Source of the DNA: Actinokineospora iranica
GTDB lineage: Bacteria > Actinomycetota > Actinomycetes > Mycobacteriales > Pseudonocardiaceae
DNA: 36,008 nt
Direction of reading: 5' to 3'
Assembly: GCF_900101685.1 (NCBI RefSeq)
Contig: NZ_FMZZ01000027.1
Coordinates: 1-36,008, forward strand
This document shows positions 6,731-14,570 of this stretch, piece by piece. Made by a program: the position numbers and the translations under genes. Under the pieces are notes generated by a model. It made no database searches. It was given only the letters and a program-made list of their open reading frames with translations, and had not been told where the DNA came from. Each line of letters opens with the position of its first letter. The first letter of the stretch is position 1.

Positions 6731-7654
6731 CTAAGGCAGGAGCCCGCCGAGTTCACCCAGTTCGGGGACGGTTGGCGGGTTTGCGCCAGGTCTCGAACAG
6801 GTGATCGCGGCGACGGCGTTCGCGAAGCCCAGCGCGGCCTCCAGCGCCTCCACTCCGAGGTCGCGCGGGAAATCGCCGCCGAGCACGCCCGCCCGGGAAA
6901 GCCAGCAGAGCAAACCGGCGGTGAACGCGTCACCCGCCCCGACCGTGTCCACGACCGCCACCGGCGGGCCGGGCCGGGTCGCGGCCGCGGCGAGGGTGAC
7001 GGCATGGGCGCCCCGTGCACCGAGAGTGACCACGACGAGATCCGGGCCGAGGCCCAGCCAGGCGGCGGCGCGCTCAGCGGGCGCGTCGCCCGGGTAGAGC
7101 CAGGCCAGGTCCTCTTCGCTGACCTTCACCACGTGCGCCAAGGCGACCTGGCGCTCGACGCGCTCGCGTTCCCGCTCGGCCGGGCCCGCCAGCGACGGCC
7201 GGATGTTCGGGTCGTAGGAGACCGCGAGACCGGCCGCGCGGGCCTGCGCCATGGCCGCCTCGACCACCGCGGCGCCGGGCGCGAGCAGCGTGGCCAGCGA
7301 CCCGGTGTGCAGACATCGGGCGCCCGCGAGCGGGGGCGCCGCGCGGATGTCCCAGGCGATCCGGAAGTCGTAGCGGGCCACGCCGTGCTCGTCGGTGGCG
7401 GCGAAGGCGACGCTGGTGTCGGCGGTGTCGGCGGGCAGGTCGCGCACCTCGACGCCGGACGCGGTCAGGTGGTCGCGGACCATCCGGCCGAACAGGTCGT
7501 CGCCCAGGCGGGTGCCGAGGACGGCGGGCAGGCCGAGCCGGGCGAGGCCGAGCGCCACGTTGGCGGGGCTGCCGCCGGGATGGGCGGTGAACACCCGGCC
7601 GTCGTCACCGCCCGCGATGAGATCGGTGAGGGCCTCGCCGACAACCACGATCAT
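6731..7654 (-). CDS. PfkB-family sugar kinase (probable fructokinase)
   Basis: A 307-residue ribokinase-like cytosolic kinase transferring phosphate from ATP to a sugar hydroxyl. The first signature GGSPANVA is at 27-34. The second, DTVGAGDAFTAGLL, starts at residue 236 with the catalytic base Asp at about 242. SYDPNIRPSLA at 146-156 is the motif common in bacterial fructokinases. Length and motifs fit fructokinase best, but ribokinase or another furanose kinase cannot be excluded. No sugar transporter is adjacent. It is upstream of the methyltransferase in the same direction. The upstream 650 bases are non-coding and repeat-like. Confidence 0.88.
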   Translation of the reverse strand: MIVVVGEALTDLIAGGDDGRVFTAHPGGSPANVALGLARLGLPAVLGTRLGDDLFGRMVRDHLTASGVEVRDLPADTADTSVAFAATDEHGVARYDFRIAWDIRAAPPLAGARCLHTGSLATLLAPGAAVVEAAMAQARAAGLAVSYDPNIRPSLAGPAERERERVERQVALAHVVKVSEEDLAWLYPGDAPAERAAAWLGLGPDLVVVTLGARGAHAVTLAAAATRPGPPVAVVDTVGAGDAFTAGLLCWLSRAGVLGGDFPRDLGVEALEAALGFANAVAAITCSRPGANPPTVPELGELGGLLP

Positions 7655-8302
7655 CCGACGCTCCCAGGCCGCCCGTCAGTCCCGCGCCAGCCTGCCACAG
7701 CGCGGCGCGGGAACCGCAGCACCCGGACAACACCGACACCCGCTTGACACCTACTCGTTGGAAACCTCCCAGCGAGGAAACGCGGCAGTTGGGTGCCAGG
7801 CCGCAGGCAACCGACACCCGGCAGACCAGGCGGCCAAGCAGCCTGGCCGTTGGGCGATTCGGCTGCTCCGCAGCCCGATGGCTCGGCAACCAGGAGCGGG
7901 ACAGCCAACAACCTGGCGGCTAGGCGACCCGGCCGCTGAGCAACCTGACGATCTGGTGGCTAGGGGCCCGGTGGCGGGGCACTCAGGCAACCCGCAAGCT
8001 GGGCGAGCGGGCAGCTAGGCGGCTGGGCGATCTGGCAATTGAGCTGCCCGACGGCTGGACACCCAACCAATCCACCAGCGGAACACCCGGCAACTAGCCG
8101 ACCCAACAGAACAGCCACACAACCCGGCAACCCCGGCGACTAGGCGAGCTGACGGCGGACACCCCGCTGAGCGACTTGGCAACCGGGCACACACAGCAGC
8201 GGGGAAACAGGCACCTAGCCACCCCCGGTCGCCCGAGCAAGCCCGGGTAGCTAACCGAGCCGACGGCGGGGCCGGATGGCGGCTGGGCGAGCGGACAGTG
8301 GC
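7655..8302. other. Gene-free tract with decayed short repeats
   Basis: No reading frame here has convincing codon bias or a recognisable product. The plus strand is dominated by loosely repeated 15-25-base units such as GGCGGCTAGGCGACCCGGC, GGCAGCTAGGCGGCTGGGCG, and GGCGACTAGGCGAGCTG, interspersed with CAACC/GCAACC. Stop codons (TAG within CTAGGCGA) recur with the unit, which rules out a repetitive protein in that frame. It resembles a decayed minisatellite. Confidence 0.5.
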
Positions 8303-8611
8303 TCAGCCTGGAAACGGGAGCGGAAGCTGGGCGATGCCGTCGGCATCGACGGCGGCGGCTCTGGCCGAGGCCGACGACAGGCAGTGCGCGCAGTTCACCG
8401 GCTCGGCGACCGCGTGCAACTCGCCCGCGCCCGCGCCGGACCAGCCCTGGCCGCAGGCGGGTGAGGGCAGTGCCAGGCCCGCGACCCACGGCGTCATCCG
8501 CACCGCGTGGACCACCGCCGAGCGGCGCACGCGCAGGTTCCGGTCGGCGAAACGGGTCGACTCCTGGCGGGCCACCGAGGTCAAGCCTGCCAACAACGGG
8601 TCCTGGTTCAC
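8303..8611 (-). CDS. Small conserved-looking protein with paired cysteines, function unknown
   Basis: A 102-residue hypothetical protein. The central part reads RRSAVVHAVRMTPWVAGLAL and is followed by a Cys/His-containing region, PACGQGWSGAGAGELHAVAE then VNCAHCLSSA. One cysteine plus a CxxC suggests a small zinc-ribbon-like or redox site. There is no signal peptide. It starts with GTG at 8611 and has only a weak GGGGG upstream. I do not recognise a named family with certainty. Coding potential is supported by the ordered mix of residues, unlike the low-complexity shadows around it. It is divergent from the carboxypeptidase gene; the 321 bases between hold only the RBS and no other feature I can support. 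Confidence 0.5.
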   Translation of the reverse strand: MNQDPLLAGLTSVARQESTRFADRNLRVRRSAVVHAVRMTPWVAGLALPSPACGQGWSGAGAGELHAVAEPVNCAHCLSSASARAAAVDADGIAQLPLPFPG

Positions 8612-8932
8612 GCCCCCAGCATGCCCGAGGGCACCGACAGCCCAAACACGCCATCCCGGCGATTTGCCTGAACCTGGAAATCACAACAGTGGCACGAAAA
8701 CATCACAGCGCGTCCGACAACGGGACCGCGTGTCATCCCCCGGTCAGCCGAGTCGTTGGGCCACGCGCGGCGGGATTCCGCGTCCCACTGCTCGCCCGGG
8801 TGGGTCTGATCGGCTGGTCGAGATATCGGACGTGGGAATTACCGGCCGGATTCCCTGTTTGGCCGGGCACTTGATGTGGTCGACGCGGACAGGTCACCAT
8901 TCGCGGTGACGGCTGCTTTGGGGGGAGGCATT

Positions 8933-10204
8933 TTGACACGCGCCCGGTTTTCCTTGTTCCTGTGCGTCATGGTCGCGATAGCCGTTGTGCTGTCGCCGAG
9001 CGGAAATGCCGTGAGCGGGGAGCGCGGCAGCGCCGAATACCACGTCTCCGGCGTCCGGACCGTCGAGCAGCGGACCGCTATCGCGGGCACCGGCGCGGTG
9101 ATCAACGCCGTCGAGGACAGCCGCACGCTGATCAGCGCGACGCCCGCCGAGGTGGCGCGGATCAGGGAGTTGGGGTTCACGGTGGTCGCCGAGCCCATTG
9201 CCGCCGCAGGGCCGGGAAACGCCCGGGATTTCCCGGCGGCTGACTCGCTTTTCCACAACTACGAAGAGATGGTGTCGGCGGTGGACCAAGCCGTCGCGGC
9301 CCATCCTGGGATCGTCGTGAAACAGGTGATCGGGAAGTCCCATGAGGGCCGCGACCTGATCGCGGTCAAGATCTCGGACAACGCAGCGGCCGACGAGACG
9401 GAACCGGAGGTGCTGTTCACCCACCACCAGCACGCCCGCGAGCACATCACCGTGGAGATGGCGCTCTACCTGATCACCATGCTCACCGCGGACTACGCGA
9501 CCGATCCGCACGTCAAAAGCCTCGTCGACGGACGGGAAATCTGGATTCTGCCCGACATCAACCCCGACGGCGGCGAGTTCGACATCAGCACCGGCGCCTA
9601 CCAGGGCTGGCGCAAGAACCGGCAGCCCAACGCGGGCTCGACGCATATCGGCACCGATCTCAACCGCAACTGGGACTACAAATGGGGCTGCTGCAACGGC
9701 TCGTCGGCCGCCCCGGACTCCGGGACCTACCGCGGCCCGGCGGCGGGGTCGGCGCCGGAGGTGGCCGCGGTGGGCGCGTTCGTCAGGAGCCGGGTGGTCG
9801 GCGGCAAGCAGCAGATCACCGCGGCGATCGACTTCCACTCCTACAGCGAACTGGTGCTCTGGCCGTTCGGGTGGACCTCGGAGCAGGTCGTGCCCGGGAT
9901 GACCCGGCAGGAGTACGACACGTTCGCCGCGCTGGGCCGGGCGATGGCGCAGACCAACGGCTACACCGCCGAGCAGTCGTCCGCGCTGTACGTGACCGAC
10001 GGCGCGATCGACGACTACCTGTGGGGAACGCAGAGGATCTACGCCTACACCTTCGAGATGTTCCCCGCGACCGCGGGCGACGGCGGCTTCTACCCGCCCG
10101 ACGAGGCCATCGCGCGGGAGACGGCGCGCAACCGGGCCGCCGTCCTGCACCTGCTCGACTACGCCGACTGCCCGCCCCGAGTGATCGGCGCGGCCTGCGG
10201 CTAG
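8933..10204 (+). CDS. Secreted M14 zinc carboxypeptidase
   Basis: A 423-residue extracellular metallopeptidase that removes C-terminal amino acids. A signal peptide (about residues 1-28: basic start, hydrophobic CVMVAIAVVLSP, cleavage near NAVSG) is followed by a short pro-segment and the M14 domain from about residue 105. Zinc ligands are His167 and Glu170 in HHQHAREH, and His302 in DFHSYSEL. Substrate-binding DLNRNWDYKWG is near 242 and the catalytic Glu is about 375 in YTFEMFP. This is the carboxypeptidase T/SG-like pattern. The start is taken as TTG at 8933 because GGGGGAGG ends four bases before it and it gives a clean signal peptide; an in-frame GTG at 8876 is the alternative. Its stop is 12 bases from the end of the convergent regulator. 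Confidence 0.93.
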   Translation: MTRARFSLFLCVMVAIAVVLSPSGNAVSGERGSAEYHVSGVRTVEQRTAIAGTGAVINAVEDSRTLISATPAEVARIRELGFTVVAEPIAAAGPGNARDFPAADSLFHNYEEMVSAVDQAVAAHPGIVVKQVIGKSHEGRDLIAVKISDNAAADETEPEVLFTHHQHAREHITVEMALYLITMLTADYATDPHVKSLVDGREIWILPDINPDGGEFDISTGAYQGWRKNRQPNAGSTHIGTDLNRNWDYKWGCCNGSSAAPDSGTYRGPAAGSAPEVAAVGAFVRSRVVGGKQQITAAIDFHSYSELVLWPFGWTSEQVVPGMTRQEYDTFAALGRAMAQTNGYTAEQSSALYVTDGAIDDYLWGTQRIYAYTFEMFPATAGDGGFYPPDEAIARETARNRAAVLHLLDYADCPPRVIGAACG

Positions 10205-10216
10205 ACAGGACCAGAG

Positions 10217-11485
10217 CTAGATCTGCTGCTCGGGCTCGGGCTCGTCGGGCAGCCGCCAGGCGTGCATGGTGATCTCCATCAGGAAGCGCTGCTCGGGGTC
10301 GTTGAGGCGGTCGCCGAGGAGTTCTTCGATCTGGTTCATGCGGTAGCGGACCGTCTGCGGGTGCACGGCGAGGCGGGACGCGGTCTCGTTGATGTCGCCG
10401 CGGGTGTGCAGCCAGGTGCGCAGGGTGCCCGCCACGCGGTCGCGCTGCTTGTCGGTGAGGTCGGCGAAGGCCTCGCGAATCGGCTGGGCCACGTGCGAGA
10501 CCAGGGACTCGTCGGCGAACATCAGCAGGGTGGAGAGGTTGCGGTCGCAGTGGGTGACGGCGACCTCTGGCAGGACGCCGCGGTGCACCAGCGACAGCGC
10601 CTGCCGGGCGAGCTTCTGGGAGCGGTGCGCGTCGGTCAGCGGCACGGTCGGGCCCACCGCGGCGAGCCTGCCCTGCAACTCCGCCTCCAGGGCGGCAAGC
10701 TGCGTGGCGGGATCGGGCAAGACCAGGCAGGGGTCGCCGCTCTCCAGGTCGATCAGGACGTCCTTGCCCAGCGACGGGACCGGCAGGTGGTGCTGGTCGG
10801 CGCGGTACTCCAGGACGACGACGGCGACCTCGGCGGGCACCGGCCAGTCGGCCGCCGCGGCCAGGTCGACCAGGGACTGGCTGGTGGCGGGCGGGTCGGA
10901 GAGGATGAGCTTGAGCAGCTGCCTGCGGCGGCGCTCGTAGGAGCCGGTGGCCTGCGCCTGGGCCTCGGTGTACCCGGCGACGGCGACCACGCACATGTCG
11001 TCGACGTAGGCGAAGATCGCCTCGGCGACGGTGAGCAGGGTGTCCGCGGGGATGCCCAGTTCCTGCCCGGCCTTGCTGACGTGCCGCCACACCGCGCGGG
11101 CGCCGACGCGGACGGCGGTCTGCAGCGAGTCCATGGTGCGGCCCTCGCCGAACTCGACGCGGCCCGCGTAGCGGAACATCGCGAGCCAGTCGTCGCGGGG
11201 CGCGGACGGGTTGGCGATGAACTCGAAGCACTGCATGATGGCCGACTGCACGCTGCCGACCAGGACCTCGCGGAACTTGCCCTCCAGCGGCTGCCGGTAC
11301 GCCGGGACCGCGTCTTGGATGGCCTCGACGGCGTCCTGGACCAGGGTCCCGGCCAGCGGGCGCATCCGCTCGGCCAGCTCGGGCACGACCGAGGCCCAGA
11401 TGGGCAGCGCCGTGACCCCCGGGGTCGGCAGCGGCGCGTCGTGACCGCCGTCGCGCGCCGGTCCACCCAGGTGTGTCACCGCCAT
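10217..11485 (-). CDS. PucR/CdaR-type transcriptional regulator
   Basis: A 422-residue DNA-binding regulator. The N-terminal half (about 30-180) is helical and sensor-like (RsbRD-type: WASVVPELAERMRPLAGTLV, then EAIFAYVDDMCVVAVAGYTE). The middle is a GGDEF-like region, and the C-terminus has the PucR HTH, GDINETASRLAVHPQTVRYR followed by MNQIEELLGDRLNDPEQRF. Such proteins respond to small molecules and regulate adjacent catabolic genes. ATG at 11485 is preferred over upstream starts because GGAGG lies five bases before it. It is divergent from the alpha/beta hydrolase at 11770, its likeliest local target. Effector unknown. Confidence 0.9.
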   Translation of the reverse strand: MAVTHLGGPARDGGHDAPLPTPGVTALPIWASVVPELAERMRPLAGTLVQDAVEAIQDAVPAYRQPLEGKFREVLVGSVQSAIMQCFEFIANPSAPRDDWLAMFRYAGRVEFGEGRTMDSLQTAVRVGARAVWRHVSKAGQELGIPADTLLTVAEAIFAYVDDMCVVAVAGYTEAQAQATGSYERRRRQLLKLILSDPPATSQSLVDLAAAADWPVPAEVAVVVLEYRADQHHLPVPSLGKDVLIDLESGDPCLVLPDPATQLAALEAELQGRLAAVGPTVPLTDAHRSQKLARQALSLVHRGVLPEVAVTHCDRNLSTLLMFADESLVSHVAQPIREAFADLTDKQRDRVAGTLRTWLHTRGDINETASRLAVHPQTVRYRMNQIEELLGDRLNDPEQRFLMEITMHAWRLPDEPEPEQQI

Positions 11486-11551
11486 CTCGACCTCCATCCG
11501 CCCGTAACGGCACCCCCCGCATGGCACGGCGCGAATTGTGCTCCCCGAAAC

Positions 11552-11723
11552 AGTAAAGACCCTGGTTGTGGACTGTCAATCGAAGGCGCCGACCGCCCCG
11601 AACCCGAGATATTTTCCCAACTCGGCGGCGGCCCGGGCGCGCTGCATCTTGTCGACCAACCTCAAGGAAGCCCTCCGGAACCTGTTCGGAAACGCACAGT
11701 TCTGGTCGGCGAGAGTAAAGACC
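11552..11723. promoter_or_regulatory. Direct 10-bp repeat in the regulator/hydrolase intergenic region
   Basis: AGTAAAGACC occurs at 11552-11561 and again at 11714-11723, each followed by C/A-GG. The region lies between the divergent PucR-type regulator and the alpha/beta hydrolase. An AT-richer TTATAC (11733-11738) just after the second copy could serve as a -10 for the hydrolase gene. These are possible operator sites only. Confidence 0.3.
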
Positions 11724-11769
11724 AGGCTGTCGTTATACGATCGCGGAAAAGCAGAGGGAAAGGTCGGCC

Positions 11770-12678
11770 ATGGGCATTTCGGCGCGCGAAGCGACCCTGC
11801 ACGGTCGCCGGGTCGGCTTCCTGCACTACACCCCGGCCGACCCGGGCGCGGACACCGACCCCGTGGTGCTGCTGCACGGGCTCGCGGGCACCAACGCCAC
11901 CTGGAAGCCGTTCCTGGCCGAGGTGGAGCGCCGCGGCGCCGACCGCGAGGTCATCGCCATCGACCTGCCCGGCCACGGCCGCTCCGAGCCGCCGAACGGC
12001 GACTACTCGATCGGCTCTTACGCCAACACCGTGCGCGACTTGGTCGTCCTTCTGGGACACAAGCACACCACGCTCGTCGGGCACTCCCTCGGCGGCGGTG
12101 TCGCGCTCCAGTTCTCTTACCAGTTCCCGCACATGTGCGGGCGGCTCGTGCTGGTCGACAGCGGAGGCCTCGGTCCTGAGGTCACCGCGGCGATACGGGC
12201 GGCCAACCTGCCGGGGACCTCGCTGGCGCTGCCGCTGATCGTGAACCGGGCGACGGTCTCGGTGGCGCGGACGCTGGCGGGCCTGAGCGGGCACAAGCGG
12301 GTGGAGGCGCTGGAGGTCGTGGCGCACTTCGCGACGCTGGCCGACCGGGCGGCGCGGGAGTCGTTCGTGCGGACCGTGCGCGCCTCGGTGGGCCTGCTGC
12401 GCCAGCGCGCCAGCGCCAGCGACCGGCTCTACCTGGCCGAAGAGGTGCCCTCGCTGCTCGTGTGGGGCAGCCGCGACCGGATCATCCCGGTCAAGCACGG
12501 CCACCAGGCGGCCGAGCTGATCCCGGGGGCCAGGCTCGCGGTGCTCGACGGCGTGGGCCACTTCCCGCACGTGGCGCGGCCGGACTGGTTCGCCGACGTG
12601 CTGTGGGACTTCCTGGACACGACCAAGGGCGCCCGGATCGACATCGAACGGCTCGCCGAGCGGCTGACCGTCGCGTGA
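11770..12678 (+). CDS. Alpha/beta-fold hydrolase
   Basis: A 302-residue cytosolic hydrolase of the alpha/beta superfamily. The oxyanion loop LLHGLAGTNATW is at about 34-45. The nucleophile elbow GHSLGGG has Ser106, the acid is Asp236 in WGSRDRIIP, and the base is His264 in GVGHFPH. A cap domain lies between about 130 and 215. Esterase, lactonase or epoxide-hydrolase-like activity is possible; the motifs do not decide. The ATG at 11770 follows GGAAAGG by six bases. It is divergent from the PucR-type regulator and convergent with the M20 amidohydrolase, with two stem-loops between them. Confidence 0.9.
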   Translation: MGISAREATLHGRRVGFLHYTPADPGADTDPVVLLHGLAGTNATWKPFLAEVERRGADREVIAIDLPGHGRSEPPNGDYSIGSYANTVRDLVVLLGHKHTTLVGHSLGGGVALQFSYQFPHMCGRLVLVDSGGLGPEVTAAIRAANLPGTSLALPLIVNRATVSVARTLAGLSGHKRVEALEVVAHFATLADRAARESFVRTVRASVGLLRQRASASDRLYLAEEVPSLLVWGSRDRIIPVKHGHQAAELIPGARLAVLDGVGHFPHVARPDWFADVLWDFLDTTKGARIDIERLAERLTVA

Positions 12679-12687
12679 GGACGGTCG

Positions 12688-12736
12688 CGGCTCCCGGCTT
12701 CGTGGCTCGGCGTCACGGGGCAGTGACCGGGAGCCG
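12688..12736. terminator. Stem-loop between convergent genes (first)
   Basis: CGGCTCCCGG (12688-12697) and CCGGGAGCCG (12727-12736) are perfect 10-bp arms with a 29-base loop, beginning ten bases after the hydrolase stop. Confidence 0.5.
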
Positions 12737-12755
12737 ACACTGATGGGTCGCGGGA

Positions 12756-12785
12756 AAGCGACGGCCGGGCGGGGGTCCGTCGCTT
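12756..12785. terminator. Stem-loop between convergent genes (second, bidirectional)
   Basis: AAGCGACGG (12756-12764) and CCGTCGCTT (12777-12785) form a 9-bp stem with a 12-base loop, midway between the hydrolase and the amidohydrolase stop codons. It could end transcription from both sides. Confidence 0.6.
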
Positions 12786-12797
12786 GAGGACGGTCGG

Positions 12798-13982
12798 TCA
12801 GGGCGCGGCGCAGCGGCGCAGGGCGAGCTCGGCGAGGATGGCGGCCCCGTCGGGCAGGACGGCGTCGTCGAACACGGCCAGGGGCGAGTGGTTGTCGGTC
12901 GCGCCGTCGCCCGCGCCGAGCAGGACGAAGGCGCCGGGGACTTCGCGCAGGACGCGGGAGAAGTCCTCGCCGCCGGGGAGCGGGTCGGCCAACTCCTGGT
13001 AGCGGTGCTCGCCCAGGACGTCGGTGACCGTGTCGGCGACGAACGCCGTTTCGGCCGGGTCGTTGACCGTCATGGGGTAGCCGTCGATGTACTCGACCTC
13101 GGTTCGCAGGCCGTGTGCTGCCGGGATGCCCTCGATCAGGGAGAGGACGGCTTTCTTGATCCGCGCTCTGGTTTCCGTGGAGAACGTGCGCAGGGTCGCC
13201 TCGAAGCAGGCGGTGTCGGGGATGACGTTGCCCCGCGTGCCCGCGTGGAACGCGCCCACGGTCAGGACGACGGGGTCGAAGATGTCGCTCTGGCGGGTGA
13301 CCAGAGTCTGCAGGGCGGTGACGACCTCGCAGGCCACCGGGATCGGGTCTTGGGCGCGGTGCGGCCGGGAGCCGTGGCCGCCCGCGCCGACGACGGTGAC
13401 GCGGAGACCGTCGGAGGCGGCCATCGTCGTGCCCGCGCGGGCGGTGAACACGCCGTGCGGCGCGCCCGCGGTGAACACGTGCAACGCGTAAGCGGCGGCA
13501 GGCCGTCTGCCCGCCGCGTCCAGCACGCCTTCGGCGATCATGGCCGCCGCGCCTTCCCAGCCCTCTTCGCCGGGCTGGAACATGAAGACGACGTCACCGG
13601 CGAGGGTGTCCCGCCGGGCGGCGAGCAGGCGGGCGGCGCCGACGAGCATGGCGGTGTGCAGGTCGTGGCCGCAGGCGTGCATCGCACCATCCACTTGGGA
13701 CGCGTAGGCGAGCCCGGTGCGCTCGGTGACCGGCAGGGCGTCCATGTCGCCGCGCAGCAGCACCACCGGTCCGGGTCGGCCGCCGCGCAGGACGGCGGTC
13801 ACCGAGGTGAGCGCGTCGCCGGTGGTGATCTCCAGGGGCAGGCCGTCGAGCGCGGCGAGGACTTTCTCCTGGGTGCGCGGCAGGTCTAGGCCGATCTCCG
13901 GCTCGGCGTGCAGCCGCCTGCGCAGCCGAACCAGGTCGTCGGCGAGCGCGGCGGCGTCGGCGCGCACTGACACGGCGGTCAC
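12798..13982 (-). CDS. M20-family amidohydrolase (N-acyl/hippurate hydrolase type)
   Basis: A 394-residue metal-dependent amidohydrolase of the M20D/AmhX group, removing acyl groups from N-acyl amino acids or similar amides. Motifs are RRLHAEPEIG at 22-31, the metal-site RGDMDALPV at 77-85, MHACGHDLHTAM from 101, FQPGEEGWEGA from 135, and GHGSRPH in the lid domain. No signal peptide is present. The start is the GTG at 13982, whose GTGA overlaps the TGA of the small DUF397-like gene upstream, so translation is probably coupled to that peptide. A longer in-frame extension upstream has no family resemblance. Substrate is not predictable from context. Confidence 0.92.
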   Translation of the reverse strand: MTAVSVRADAAALADDLVRLRRRLHAEPEIGLDLPRTQEKVLAALDGLPLEITTGDALTSVTAVLRGGRPGPVVLLRGDMDALPVTERTGLAYASQVDGAMHACGHDLHTAMLVGAARLLAARRDTLAGDVVFMFQPGEEGWEGAAAMIAEGVLDAAGRRPAAAYALHVFTAGAPHGVFTARAGTTMAASDGLRVTVVGAGGHGSRPHRAQDPIPVACEVVTALQTLVTRQSDIFDPVVLTVGAFHAGTRGNVIPDTACFEATLRTFSTETRARIKKAVLSLIEGIPAAHGLRTEVEYIDGYPMTVNDPAETAFVADTVTDVLGEHRYQELADPLPGGEDFSRVLREVPGAFVLLGAGDGATDNHSPLAVFDDAVLPDGAAILAELALRRCAAP

Positions 13983-14095
13983 ATCCCGCGCACGAACGCC
14001 GCCCAGTGCTCGGCGGCGAAGAACAGCACGGCTTCGCTGCCCCTGCCGCGCGAACTCTTCCGCCAGACCACGCGGGTCGAATCGGCACTCCGCAT
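13979..14095 (-). CDS. Shortened DUF397-like peptide, coupled to the amidohydrolase
   Basis: A 38-residue peptide. It begins MRSADSTRVVWRKSSRG and ends FFAAEHWAAFVRGM. Normal DUF397 proteins (about 60-80 residues) have WRKSSRS at the start and a F..AEWAAFL..V tail, with a C.EVA/VRDSK core between. Here both ends are present and the core of about 20-25 residues is missing. The gene still has a strong RBS (GGGAGG five bases before the ATG) and its TGA overlaps the GTG of the amidohydrolase. It may be an internally deleted gene kept as a leader for coupling, or a genuinely minimal variant. DUF397 partners are usually XRE regulators; none is adjacent. Confidence 0.6.
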   Translation of the reverse strand: MRSADSTRVVWRKSSRGRGSEAVLFFAAEHWAAFVRGM

Positions 14096-14492
14096 CGGAG
14101 CCTCCCTCGTTCGGCCACTTCCGGTGATGGTCCTCGGCGGGGCGCGGTGGCGCCAGTGACCGAATGGGTGCGGATGCGGAAGCCCGCTCCTCGCGCGGTG
14201 GAGACGGGCCGCGGCATCTTCTCGTCGAAAAGCCTGGTTGCTGATCCAAACCACGCGCGAAAGCGCGACAGCGGTGAAGATCGCGGTTTGGCGACTCGAT
14301 CCGGCGACTTCGCGGATCACATGGCGACAGAGGGCCGACCACGGTCCGTGGCTGTTTCCGATCGGTCACCTCAGCGGGGCCCATCGCACTGATGCCCGCG
14401 TGGCTCCAGCCCACCTCGGGAATGAACGCTGGAGATCGGCCAGAAGATCACCGAGCGGCGCGGCGAACTCGCGCTCACAGGCTGATATCGAC
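14096..14492. other. Gene-free stretch upstream of the DUF397-like gene
   Basis: I find no supported gene. A plus-strand frame open across 14238-14500 has poor third-position GC bias and no recognisable product. The DUF397-amidohydrolase promoter should lie here, but no convincing -35/-10 pair stands out. Confidence 0.4.
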
Positions 14493-14531
14493 ACCGCCCC
14501 GCGCTCCGAACGAGTCGGGGCGCGGGGCGGT
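14493..14531 (-). terminator. Terminator after the antigen-85-like esterase
   Basis: ACCGCCCCGCGC (14493-14504) and GCGCGGGGCGGT (14520-14531) form a perfect 12-bp stem about 40 bases beyond the esterase stop. It is the first strong hairpin after the acyl-AMP-ligase/PKS gene set and may end that whole transcription unit. Confidence 0.7.
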
Positions 14532-14570
14532 CTCGGCGGCGGTTGTCCGGCGGAGAGGGCTCCTGGGAAA

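Noticed and set aside
10262..12238. A 658-residue plus-strand frame antisense to the PucR-type regulator
   Set aside because: It is a shadow of the regulator and then of the alpha/beta hydrolase in the wrong frame; no recognisable domain.
14238..14500. A plus-strand gene in the spacer after the DUF397-like start
   Set aside because: Third codon positions show no GC bias typical of this genome and the product is unrecognisable.
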